From the NCBI GenBank assembly GCA_016790175.1, contig JAEUPI010000270.1, positions 1 to 49,751 on the forward strand: a DNA stretch of 49,751 nucleotides, written 5' to 3'. The translations under genes and the position numbers were made by a program. This document shows, one piece after another, positions 42,714 to 49,751 of this stretch (position 1 is its first letter; each line of letters starts with the position of its first letter). Below the pieces are notes generated by a model. The model was not told the origin of the DNA and did not search any database. It worked only from the letters and a program-made list of their open reading frames with translations. The stretch is from Burkholderiaceae bacterium. GTDB taxonomy: Bacteria; Pseudomonadota; Gammaproteobacteria; Burkholderiales; Burkholderiaceae_C.

Positions 42714-43427
42714 ATGCAAGGCATTCGGGCGCTCGTGTTCGACGTGTTCGGCACGCTGGTGGACTGGCGAGGCGGGATCGCGCGCGAGGCCCGTGCGCTG
42801 CTCGCGCCGCACGGCATCGCCATCGACGGCGAGGCCTTCGCCGACGCCTGGCGCGCGCAGTATCAGCCGGCGATGGAAGACGTGCGCAGCGGGCGTCTGC
42901 CATTCAGCAAGCTCGACGCGCTGCACCGGCGCAACCTGGAGGCGATCGCGGCCGCGTTCGGCCTCGGCTCGCTGCCGGAGTCGGCCCGCGTCGAACTCAA
43001 CCTGGCCTGGCATCGCCTGGACGCCTGGCCCGACGTGAGCCCCGGCCTGCACCGTCTGCGCACGAGGTTCCGCCTCGCGCCATGCAGCAACGGCAACATC
43101 TCGCTGATGGTCGACCTGGCGCGGCGCAACGGGCTGCCGTGGGACGCGATCCTCGGCGCCGAATTCGCGCGCGACTACAAGCCCAAGCCGATCGTCTACC
43201 AGAGCGCGGCGGCGGCCTTCGACTGCGATCCCGGGCAGGTGCTGATGGTCGCGGCGCATTCCGACGACCTGGCCGCCGCGGCGCGGGCCGGGCTGCGCAC
43301 CGCCTTCGTCGCGCGGCCGGACGAGAAGGGTCCGGGCCGCGGCGAAGTGCGCGCCAGCGCGCCGGTGGATATCGAGGTGACGAGCCTGCTCGAGCTGGCC
43401 GATCGGCTCGGCTGCGGGAAAGCCTGA
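42714..43427 (+). CDS. HAD-superfamily hydrolase, haloacid dehalogenase type II-like
   Basis: This is a 237-residue HAD protein. The nucleophile Asp10 is in RALVFDVFGTLVDWRGGIAR. Further motifs are LAPCSNGNISLMVDLARRNG, the lysine in FARDYKPKPIVYQSAAAAFD and the acidic loop MVAAHSDDLAAAARAGLRTA. True L-2-haloacid dehalogenases have a Ser-Asn loop where this has AAH, so dehalogenase activity is uncertain and a phosphatase or other HAD role is possible. It is likely co-transcribed with the PPOX gene upstream. Confidence 0.88.
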   Translation: MQGIRALVFDVFGTLVDWRGGIAREARALLAPHGIAIDGEAFADAWRAQYQPAMEDVRSGRLPFSKLDALHRRNLEAIAAAFGLGSLPESARVELNLAWHRLDAWPDVSPGLHRLRTRFRLAPCSNGNISLMVDLARRNGLPWDAILGAEFARDYKPKPIVYQSAAAAFDCDPGQVLMVAAHSDDLAAAARAGLRTAFVARPDEKGPGRGEVRASAPVDIEVTSLLELADRLGCGKA

Positions 43428-43545
43428 TTCGGCACCGAGGTCCACCCGATCGCGGGGGCCGCATCCGGGGGTTTCGAGCGTCCGCACGGCGTGGCGTCGC
43501 GCTGGGAACACATGCGTTCGCCTAGCATCGACCGACGCCCACACG

Positions 43546-44316
43546 ATGAACACCGAGTCGATGCGCTTCGACCCCGCGCCTGGCTGGCGCACGCTGCTCC
43601 TGCAATGGGGCCGCTGGCGCGTGCTCGTCGGCGTGACGCTGTTTGCCGTGCTCGCGTCGATGGGACTGACGCTGCTGCTGCTGCAGGCGCTCGGTCGATC
43701 GCAGTCGATTCCGGTCGGGCTGGCGATCGCCGGCGTGGTGCCCCTGGTCATCGCGCCGCTGGTGTTCAACGTGCTGATCAAGCTGGTGTTCGAGATCGAG
43801 AGCACACGTGCGGCGCTGCACCGGCTGGCCACGCGCGACGCCCTGACCCAGACCTACAACCGCGGTTACTTCACCGAGCGGCTCGACGCCGAGGCGGTGC
43901 GCGCGCTGCGCACGGGCCAGGCGATGGCCTTGCTGATGATCGATGCCGACGAGTTCAAGAGCATCAACGATCGTTACGGCCATCCGGTCGGCGACCGCGT
44001 GCTGCAGCAGATCGCGCAGGCCTGCCAGTCCAGCCTGCGGCCCTATGACCTGCTGGCTCGGTTCGGCGGCGAGGAGTTCGTGGTGCTGCTGCCGGAGACC
44101 ACGCTGGCGCAGGCCTGCGAGGTGGCCGAACGGGTGATCGCCGCGGTGGCCGGCATGAAACCCGACACGCTGAGCGTCGAGCCGCTGCGCGTGACCGTGA
44201 GCGTGGGCGTGGCGGTGCTGAGTTCCACCGACAGCGGCGGTACGGCGCTGCTGCACCGCGCCGATGCGGCGCTGTACCAGGCCAAGCGCAACGGCCGCAA
44301 CACCTGGGCTTGCTGA
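43546..44316 (+). CDS. Membrane diguanylate cyclase (GGDEF)
   Basis: This is a 256-residue protein. Two transmembrane helices (about 27-50 and 55-80) are followed by a short linker and the GGDEF domain: ATRDALTQTYNRGYFTERLD, then MIDADEFKSINDRYGHPVGD with the metal-binding Asp. The active site GGEEF is at 174-178. The product-inhibition I-site RPYD at 165-168 lies five residues before it, the standard spacing. The enzyme makes cyclic di-GMP at the inner membrane; no sensory domain beyond the helices is seen. Confidence 0.94.
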   Translation: MNTESMRFDPAPGWRTLLLQWGRWRVLVGVTLFAVLASMGLTLLLLQALGRSQSIPVGLAIAGVVPLVIAPLVFNVLIKLVFEIESTRAALHRLATRDALTQTYNRGYFTERLDAEAVRALRTGQAMALLMIDADEFKSINDRYGHPVGDRVLQQIAQACQSSLRPYDLLARFGGEEFVVLLPETTLAQACEVAERVIAAVAGMKPDTLSVEPLRVTVSVGVAVLSSTDSGGTALLHRADAALYQAKRNGRNTWAC

Positions 44317-44338
44317 GCCGGGGTACTGGGCGGCGGCG

Positions 44339-44932
44339 TCAACGCCCGGCCGCCTCGCGCACGAAATCGAGCCGGTCCTGGCCGAAGAACAGCTCGTTGC
44401 CGACGAAGCAGCTCGGCGCGCCGAATGCGCCGCGGGCGACGGCCTCGTCGGTGTTGGCGATCAGCTGGGCCTTGACCTCGGCGTCGCCGACGAGCGCGGT
44501 GAAGGCGTCGGCGTCGAAACCCGCGTCACGCAGCGTTTGTGCGAGCACGGTCGCATCGCCGAGGTTTCGCGGTGCGACCCACATCGCGTGGAACACCGTG
44601 TCGACGTAGCGGGCGAAGTCCTCTGGCTGGCGCAATTGCAGGCCCACGGCGCCGCGCATCAGCGTGAGGGTGTTGATCGGGAAGTGCGGGTTGAAGGTGA
44701 ACGGCACGCACCATCGTTGGGCCCAGCGGGCGATGTCCTGGCCCATCCAGCGGCCCTTGGCCGGCACCATCACCGGGCTCGCGTTGCCGGTGGCCTTGAA
44801 CACGCCGCCGAGCAGCATCGGTCGGTAGACGAGCGCGGCGCCCGCTTCGCGCGCGATGCGCGGCAGCTGCGTGTGCGCCAGGTAGGTCGTGGGGCTGCCG
44901 AAATCGAAGAAGAACTCGATGGTCTTGGGCAT
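44339..44932 (-). CDS. 2-hydroxychromene-2-carboxylate isomerase-like DsbA-family protein
   Basis: This is a 197-residue kappa-GST/DsbA-like protein. FFFDFGSPTTYLAHTQLPRI carries Ser13 at the glutathione-activating position. VYRPMLLGGVFKATGNASPV and the C-terminal RGAFGAPSCFVGNELFFGQD are conserved in HCCA isomerases of aromatic degradation. It may isomerise a glutathione-dependent intermediate. It is the last gene of a tight minus-strand run with an SDR, a DUF1272 protein, an M20 peptidase and a dehydratase; gaps are 5-12 bases. Confidence 0.88.
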   Translation of the reverse strand: MPKTIEFFFDFGSPTTYLAHTQLPRIAREAGAALVYRPMLLGGVFKATGNASPVMVPAKGRWMGQDIARWAQRWCVPFTFNPHFPINTLTLMRGAVGLQLRQPEDFARYVDTVFHAMWVAPRNLGDATVLAQTLRDAGFDADAFTALVGDAEVKAQLIANTDEAVARGAFGAPSCFVGNELFFGQDRLDFVREAAGR

Positions 44933-44942
44933 GGTGGTGTTG

Positions 44943-45674
44943 TCAGAAGCGTTCGATCCACGGGCGCAGGTCGAGCTCGTGGGTCCAGGTGTCGCGCGGT
45001 TGCTGATGGAGCTGCCAGTACGCCTCGGCGATGTGTTCGGGGTTCAGGATGCCGTGCTCCGACTTCAGCGCATAGCGCTCGGGGAAGTTGTCACGGATGA
45101 ACTCGGTGTCGATCGCACCGTCGATCACCACATGCGCCACGTGAATGCCCTTGGGCCCCAGCTCGCGCGCCAGGCTCTGCGCCAGTGCCCTCAGCGCGAA
45201 CTTGGCGCCGGCAAAGGCCGCGAAGCCCGCTGAGCCGCGCAGACTCGCCGTGGCGCCAGTGAAGAGAATCGTGCCGCGTCCGCGCGGACTCATCACGCGC
45301 GCCGCTTCGCGCCCGAGCAGGAAGCCGGCGAGTGCGCCCATCTCCCACACCTTGCGGTAGACACGTTCGGTGGTGGCCGTGATGTCGAAGCGCACGTTGG
45401 CGCCGATGTTGAACACCGCGACCTCGATCGGCGCGACCTCGCGCTCGATGCGGTCGACCAGGGCCACCATCTCGGATTCCTGCCGCGCATCGGAGCCGAA
45501 GCCGTGGGCCTGGCCGCCGTCGGCGCGGATGCGCTCGACCAGGGGTTTCAGTTTCTCGGCCTGGCGCCGCGTGACACAGGCAACGTAGCCTTCGCGTGCG
45601 AAACGCCGCGCGATCGCGCCGCCGGTGGCGTCACCGGCGCCGATCACGAGGACCGCCTTGTTCGGCTCGTTCAC
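44943..45674 (-). CDS. SDR-fold protein with Phe in place of the catalytic Tyr
   Basis: This is a 243-residue SDR-like protein. The dinucleotide motif is VIGAGDATGGAIARRFAREG, and NIGAN stands where NNAG is usual. The active-site region reads GSAGFAAFAGAKFALRALAQ, giving Phe154-x3-Lys158 instead of Tyr-x3-Lys. The catalytic Ser position (13 residues before) is Ala141. Binding of NAD(P) is likely but classical dehydrogenase chemistry is doubtful. It may act as a ligand-binding or proton-transfer protein. It is co-transcribed with an HCCA isomerase-like gene downstream. Confidence 0.88.
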   Translation of the reverse strand: MNEPNKAVLVIGAGDATGGAIARRFAREGYVACVTRRQAEKLKPLVERIRADGGQAHGFGSDARQESEMVALVDRIEREVAPIEVAVFNIGANVRFDITATTERVYRKVWEMGALAGFLLGREAARVMSPRGRGTILFTGATASLRGSAGFAAFAGAKFALRALAQSLARELGPKGIHVAHVVIDGAIDTEFIRDNFPERYALKSEHGILNPEHIAEAYWQLHQQPRDTWTHELDLRPWIERF

Positions 45675-45686
45675 CGTCGCCTCCGT

Positions 45687-45995
45687 TCAGCGCTGCTCGG
45701 GCGCAATCTGGCGCAGCGAGGACGAAAACGCGTCGTGCGCGGCGCGGTCCACCGGCCGGTGCTTCACCGTGGTCGACGCCGGATCCTTGCCGAGGAAATT
45801 GCCGCCCTTCCAGTCGCGCGCCGGGCGCACCGGTCGCGGCTGGAAGCCGCCGCCGCAGTTGGGGCACACGTTGTGCAGCACCGTGTCGACGCAGCCGGCG
45901 CAGAAGGTGCACTCGTAGCTGCAGATGCGGGCCTCGGTGCTTGCCGGCGGCAGCGCGCGGTTGCAGTGCTCGCACGTGGGGCGCAGCTGCAGCAT
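45687..45995 (-). CDS. DUF1272 cysteine-rich protein
   Basis: This is a 102-residue protein with a zinc-finger-like N-terminal half. LRPTCEHCNRALPPASTEAR is followed by ICSYECTFCAGCVDTVLHNV and CPNCGGGFQPRPVRP. Four CxxC-like pairs are consistent with two zinc sites, as in DUF1272. The C-terminal tail is disordered and charged. The function is unknown. It starts 5 bases after the M20 peptidase stop and ends 12 bases before the SDR start, so it belongs to that operon. Confidence 0.88.
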   Translation of the reverse strand: MLQLRPTCEHCNRALPPASTEARICSYECTFCAGCVDTVLHNVCPNCGGGFQPRPVRPARDWKGGNFLGKDPASTTVKHRPVDRAAHDAFSSSLRQIAPEQR

Positions 45996-46000
45996 CGCGA

Positions 46001-47299
46001 TCAGGCCGGCAGCCGGTTGAGCCCGCACCAGCGCGCGATGAAGAGGGCCAGCACCGCGGTGACGCGCTGCATGCTGGCGATCGACACCCATTCGTCGATG
46101 CCGTGGATGTTCTCGCCATAGGGCCCATAGCAGGTGGCCGGGATGTGGCCATAGAGATGGAAGAAGCGCACGTCGGTGGTGGCGGTCGACGCGATCGTCT
46201 GCGCCTGCGAACCCGCGATGTCGCGGTGGCATTGCATCAGCTGCTGCATCGCGCTGCCTTGCAGGTCGACCACGCAGCCTTCGGCCTGAAAGCCCTGGTA
46301 GCTCACGTCGACACGTACGCTGCCGCGCGCAGGGTGCGCCTCGTGCGCGCGTTTCAGCAACGCCTCGACCTCGGCGCGCACGTCGGCGCAGCTGCGCCCC
46401 GGGTAGAAGCCCAGGCGCATGTCGATACGGCAATGGGTGGAGACCGACGACGTCCACTCGCCGCCGGCAAAGCGCCCGAGGTTGAAGTTGACCGGATGGT
46501 CGTGCGTGCAGTACATCGGATGCCGGCACTCGGGCCGGTTCCATTGCGCCTCGAGCTTGCGCAGCTCGCCGACAAGGTAGTGCCCAAAGTCGATCGCCGA
46601 GATCCCGGTGTGCGCATAGGCGGCGTGCACCGGCACGCCATGCACGTCGATCGTCATCCACATCACGCCCATCTGCGCGCTCATCAGACCCTCGAACGGC
46701 TCGGGAATGATCGCGGCATCGGCCGTGTAGCCCTCGACCAGACAGGCCAGCGCACCGTTGCCGGTGCATTCCTCCTCGATCACCGACTGCGCGATCACCT
46801 TCGCCGCCGGCTCGAAACCCAGGCGCTGCAGCGCGCGCAGCGCCATCGTGTAGGCGACGATGCCGGCCTTCATGTCGGCCGCACCCCGGCCGTAGAGCCG
46901 GTCGCCTTCCACATGCGGCTCGAACGGCGGGCGGCTCCAGAGCTTGTCGGCGCCCACGGGCACCACGTCGATGTGGCCATTGAGGATCAGCGACTGGCCA
47001 CGTATCGCGCCGCGCGGCTCGTGCACACCGATCACATTGGATCGGCCCTCGTACGACACGATGCTCGGCGAATAGCCCGGGTGCGAGCGGATCTTGTCTT
47101 CGTCGATACCGAACTCGTGCACCGCGAGGCCGAGGCGGCCGAACTGTCGCTTCATCAGCGCCTGCGCCAAGGCTTCGCGGCCGAGCAGCGACGGGTGCGC
47201 GACCAGATCCTGCAGGAACGCGACGGCCTCGCCACGCTGCACGTCGACGGCCGCGAGGATCTCGGATTCGGTGACGGGGGCGAGGGTGGCGGTGTCCAT
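46001..47299 (-). CDS. M20-family amidohydrolase/peptidase (ArgE/DapE type)
   Basis: This is a 432-residue M20 metallohydrolase. LILNGHIDVVPVGADKLWSR includes the metal ligand His109 and following Asp111. GDRLYGRGAADMKAGIVAYT holds Asp142, and SVIEEECTGNGALACLVEGY contains the catalytic and metal Glu residues near 176-177. A dimerisation domain follows (about 200-320). Relatives are acetylornithine deacetylases and succinyl-diaminopimelate desuccinylases; the N-acyl substrate here is unknown. It lies 8 bases downstream of the IlvD-type dehydratase gene. Confidence 0.92.
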   Translation of the reverse strand: MDTATLAPVTESEILAAVDVQRGEAVAFLQDLVAHPSLLGREALAQALMKRQFGRLGLAVHEFGIDEDKIRSHPGYSPSIVSYEGRSNVIGVHEPRGAIRGQSLILNGHIDVVPVGADKLWSRPPFEPHVEGDRLYGRGAADMKAGIVAYTMALRALQRLGFEPAAKVIAQSVIEEECTGNGALACLVEGYTADAAIIPEPFEGLMSAQMGVMWMTIDVHGVPVHAAYAHTGISAIDFGHYLVGELRKLEAQWNRPECRHPMYCTHDHPVNFNLGRFAGGEWTSSVSTHCRIDMRLGFYPGRSCADVRAEVEALLKRAHEAHPARGSVRVDVSYQGFQAEGCVVDLQGSAMQQLMQCHRDIAGSQAQTIASTATTDVRFFHLYGHIPATCYGPYGENIHGIDEWVSIASMQRVTAVLALFIARWCGLNRLPA

Positions 47300-47307
47300 G
47301 AGAGCCT

Positions 47308-49044
47308 TCAGTGGTTGTCCTTCGGCACGAACGCCCCGCGCTTGCCGACCAGGAAGTCGAGATCCGCGCCCTCGTCGGCCTGCAGCACATGGTCGATGTA
47401 GAGCTTCCAGTAGCCGCTGTTCAGGCGCGGCACCGGCGGCTTCCAGGCGGCGCGGCGCTTCGCGAGTTCATCGTCGCTGACGTGCAGATGCAGCTTGCGC
47501 TTGGGCACGTCGAGCTCGACGATGTCGCCGTTCTTCACCAGCGCCAGCGGGCCGCCGGCGGCAGCCTCGGGTGCCGTGTGCAGCACCACCGTGCCGTAGG
47601 CCGTGCCGCTCATGCGCGCGTCGCTGATGCGCACCATGTCGGTGATGCCCTTCTTGAGCACCTTGGGCGGCAGCGGCATGTTGCCCACCTCGGCCATGCC
47701 GGGGTAGCCCTTGGGGCCGCAGTTCTTCAGCACCAGCACGCAGGTCTCGTCGACGTCGAGGTTGGGGTCGTCGATGCGCTTGTGGAAATCGTCGCTGTCC
47801 TCGAACACCACCGCCCGACCCTTGTGCACCATCAGCGCGGGCGTCGCCGCGCTCGGCTTGATCACCGCGCCGCGCGGCGCCAGGTTGCCGCGCAGGATCG
47901 CGATGCCGGCCTTGGCCTTGAACGGCTGCGCCATGGTCTTGATCACGCGCGGGTCGTGGTTCGCGGCGTCGGCGATGTTCTCGCGCACGGTCTTGCCGCT
48001 CGCCGTCACGTGGCCGAGGTGCAGCACGCTCGAGATCTCCTTCATCACCGCGGGCAGGCCGCCGGCGTAGCAGAAGTCTTCCATCAGGTGCTCGCCCGAT
48101 GGCTGCAGGTTCACCAAGCACGGCAGTTCGCTCGCCAGCCGCTCGAAGTCGTCGATCGTGAGCTTCACGCCGATGCGCCCGGCGATCGCGATCAGGTGGA
48201 TCACCGCGTTCGTGCTGCCGCCGATGGCGGCCAGCGTCTTGATCGCGTTCTCGAACGCTTCGCGTGTGAGGATCTTCGACAGGATCTGGTCTTCGTGCAC
48301 CATCTCGACGATGCGCCGGCCCGCGTTGCGCGCGATCACGTTGCGGCGGCCGTCGACCGCTGGGTAGGCCGCGTTGCCGGGCAAACCGACGCCGAGCGCT
48401 TCGACCATGCTGGCCATCGTGCTGGCCGTGCCCATCGTCATGCAGTGTCCGTGGCTGCGGTGCATGCAGCTCTCGGCATCGAAGAAGTCCTGCAGCTTCA
48501 GCGTGCCGGCGCGCACCTGCTCGCTCATGCTCCACACGCCGGTGCCTGAGCCGAGCTCCTGGCCGCGCCACTTGCCGTTGAGCATCGGCCCACCCGAGAC
48601 GCCGATGGTCGGCAGGTCGGTGCTCGCCGCGCCCATGATCAGGCTCGGCGTGGTCTTGTCGCAGCCCATCAGCAGCACGACGCCGTCGACCGGATTGCCG
48701 CGGATGCTCTCCTCGACGTCCATGCTGGCGAGGTTGCGGTACAGCATCGCGGTTGGCCGCAGCAGCGTCTCGCCCAGGCTCATCACCGGAAACTCGAGCG
48801 GGAAGCCGCCGGCCTCGTAGACGCCGATCTTCACCTGCTCGGCGAGCGTGCGGAAGTGCGAGTTGCAGGGCGTGAGCTCGCTGAAGGTGTTGCAGATGCC
48901 GATCACCGGCCGGCCGTCGAACTGGTCGTGCGGCACGCCCTTGCCCTTGACCCAGCTGCGGTAGGCGAAGCCGTCGCGGTCCTGGCGGCCGAACCATTGC
49001 TGGCTTCGGAGGTCTTCTGGCTTCTTGCGGGGTGTGTTGCTCAT
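47308..49044 (-). CDS. Second IlvD/Edd dehydratase, L-arabinonate dehydratase-like
   Basis: This is a 578-residue dehydratase paralogous to the one at 36876. Cluster cysteines are Cys60 (NTFSELTPCNSHFR), Cys128 (LLMGCDKTTPSLIMGA) and Cys201 (SHGHCMTMGTASTM). RSQQWFGRQDRDGFAYRSWV and WVKGKGVPHDQFDGRP at the N-terminus are like L-arabinonate dehydratases. It converts a pentonate or similar acid to its 2-keto-3-deoxy form. It heads a five-gene minus-strand operon with the M20, DUF1272, SDR and isomerase-like genes. It is divergent from an SDR dehydrogenase. Confidence 0.92.
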   Translation of the reverse strand: MSNTPRKKPEDLRSQQWFGRQDRDGFAYRSWVKGKGVPHDQFDGRPVIGICNTFSELTPCNSHFRTLAEQVKIGVYEAGGFPLEFPVMSLGETLLRPTAMLYRNLASMDVEESIRGNPVDGVVLLMGCDKTTPSLIMGAASTDLPTIGVSGGPMLNGKWRGQELGSGTGVWSMSEQVRAGTLKLQDFFDAESCMHRSHGHCMTMGTASTMASMVEALGVGLPGNAAYPAVDGRRNVIARNAGRRIVEMVHEDQILSKILTREAFENAIKTLAAIGGSTNAVIHLIAIAGRIGVKLTIDDFERLASELPCLVNLQPSGEHLMEDFCYAGGLPAVMKEISSVLHLGHVTASGKTVRENIADAANHDPRVIKTMAQPFKAKAGIAILRGNLAPRGAVIKPSAATPALMVHKGRAVVFEDSDDFHKRIDDPNLDVDETCVLVLKNCGPKGYPGMAEVGNMPLPPKVLKKGITDMVRISDARMSGTAYGTVVLHTAPEAAAGGPLALVKNGDIVELDVPKRKLHLHVSDDELAKRRAAWKPPVPRLNSGYWKLYIDHVLQADEGADLDFLVGKRGAFVPKDNH

Positions 49045-49101
49045 GATGGGTCGGGTTTCGCAGGGGACGGGGCGGTGGACGATTCGCGTAGTATGAATCG
49101 A

Positions 49102-49120
49102 CGCTCGCATCGCGCGAGCG
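49102..49120. promoter_or_regulatory. Palindrome CGCTCGC-N5-GCGAGCG
   Basis: A perfect 7-bp inverted repeat with 5-base spacer lies in the 101-base divergent region between the dehydratase start (49044) and the SDR start (49146). A second pair, GATTC 49081-49085 and GAATC 49095-49099, is next to it. Together they are a plausible shared operator for the two divergent units. Confidence 0.45.
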
Positions 49121-49145
49121 GTGTAACCCGCAGGAGCCCATTGCC

Positions 49146-49751
49146 TTGATCGATGCCCAGACCTTTCGCCTCGATGGTCGCCTGGCGCTGGTGACGGGAT
49201 CGTCCACCGGCATCGGGCTGGCACTCGCGCGAGGCCTCACGCAGGCCGGCGCCCCGGTGGTGCTCAATGCCCGCCAGGTCGATCGGCTGGAGCAGGCAGC
49301 CGTTCAACTGCGCGGCGAAGGTCACGCGGTGCATTCCCGCGCCTTCGACACCACCGACCGCGCCGCGGTGGACGCCGCGGTGGCGTCGATCGAATCGCAG
49401 ATCGGGCCGATCGAGATCCTGATCAACAACGCCGGCATCACGCGTCGCGCGCCGTTCCACGAGCTGGCCGAGGCCGACTGGCAGGTCGTGCAGCGCACCA
49501 ACGTCGACGGGCCGTTCGCCGTCGGCCAGGCGGTGGCGCGGCACATGGTGCGCCGCGGGCGCGGGCGCATCATCAACATCTGCTCGGTGATGAGCGAGGT
49601 GGGCCGCCCGGGCACCTCGGCCTACACCGCGAGCAAGGGCGCGCTGAAGATGCTCACCAAGGCGATGGCGGTCGACCTCGCGCCGTACGGCATCACGGTG
49701 AACGCGATCGCACCGGGCTACTTCAAGACCGAACTCACCGCGCCGCTGGTG
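49146..49751 (+). CDS. SDR-family dehydrogenase, gluconate 5-dehydrogenase-like, cut by window end
   Basis: The frame is open to the last base (202 codons present). TTG 49146 is the inferred start, with AGGAG about 10 bases upstream; no in-frame ATG or GTG fits the family N-terminus. The protein has the NAD(P) motif LVTGSSTGIGLALARGL, the NNAGITRR strand and the complete triad Ser147, Tyr160 and Lys164 in CSVMSEVGRPGTSAYTASKG. It closely resembles gluconate 5-dehydrogenase and similar sugar-acid SDRs. It is divergent from the second dehydratase, consistent with one sugar-acid pathway. Confidence 0.88.
   Translation, partial: MIDAQTFRLDGRLALVTGSSTGIGLALARGLTQAGAPVVLNARQVDRLEQAAVQLRGEGHAVHSRAFDTTDRAAVDAAVASIESQIGPIEILINNAGITRRAPFHELAEADWQVVQRTNVDGPFAVGQAVARHMVRRGRGRIINICSVMSEVGRPGTSAYTASKGALKMLTKAMAVDLAPYGITVNAIAPGYFKTELTAPLV

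Overview
The window is very GC-rich, densely coding DNA with the gene content of a Burkholderiales-type betaproteobacterium. The main support is five Bug/TctC periplasmic binding proteins in 50 kb, a complete TctABC transporter, a DUF3149 micro-protein, NahR/NodD-type LysR regulators and many sugar-acid or aromatic-acid enzymes. It looks like an ordinary chromosomal catabolic region. I saw no rRNA, tRNA, CRISPR array, transposase, integrase or phage gene. About 54 protein genes are supported, including a 47-residue one. The first gene (methyltransferase) and the last (SDR dehydrogenase) run off the window.

Layout. 1-7671: methyltransferase end, GyrI-like protein, a large repeat lipoprotein, a Tim44-domain protein, an orphan Bug protein and a UvrD-type helicase. 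7672-8262: a 591-base gene-free stretch with nested inverted repeats. 8263-14732: a NahR-like regulator divergent from a five-gene operon (flavin hydroxylase, aryl-AMP/CoA ligase, FadH-like reductase, an unknown 132-residue protein, a zinc-ribbon micro-protein). 14774-20820: small enzymes (SnoaL, RibD-type reductase, GNAT, GST), DUF3149, an MFS exporter, two unknown proteins and a second LysR. 20842-27245: DUF1579-like protein, flavin monooxygenase plus Bug protein, an unknown 130-residue protein, an orphan flagellar rod-like protein, a phosphodiesterase, and a 6-phosphogluconate dehydrogenase/gluconokinase pair. 27231-31268: intradiol dioxygenase followed by tctC-, tctB- and tctA-type genes. 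31333-33478: two less-defined proteins. 33634-41416: a GntR-controlled sugar-acid cluster. 41480-44316: DedA-like, PPOX, HAD and diguanylate cyclase genes. 44339-49044: a five-gene minus-strand operon led by a second IlvD/Edd dehydratase. A divergent SDR starts at 49146.

How they work together. The best candidate for a new system is 8263-14732. The regulator closely resembles the salicylate sensor NahR. The ligase has EntE/DhbE-type signatures, and the hydroxylase matches the flavin half of salicylyl-CoA/anthraniloyl-CoA monooxygenases. Together these suggest CoA- or AMP-activated salicylate or anthranilate catabolism. The FadH-like member lacks one iron-sulfur cysteine and the usual active-site His, and two small unknown proteins are coupled to it by GTGA overlaps. 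A second theme is sugar-acid catabolism: two IlvD/Edd dehydratases, a ketoglutarate-semialdehyde-type dehydrogenase, an Ldh2 dehydrogenase, an RraA-type aldolase, SDRs, a gluconate shunt and dedicated Bug proteins. The dehydratase that normally follows in the non-phosphorylative pentonate route is not seen here.
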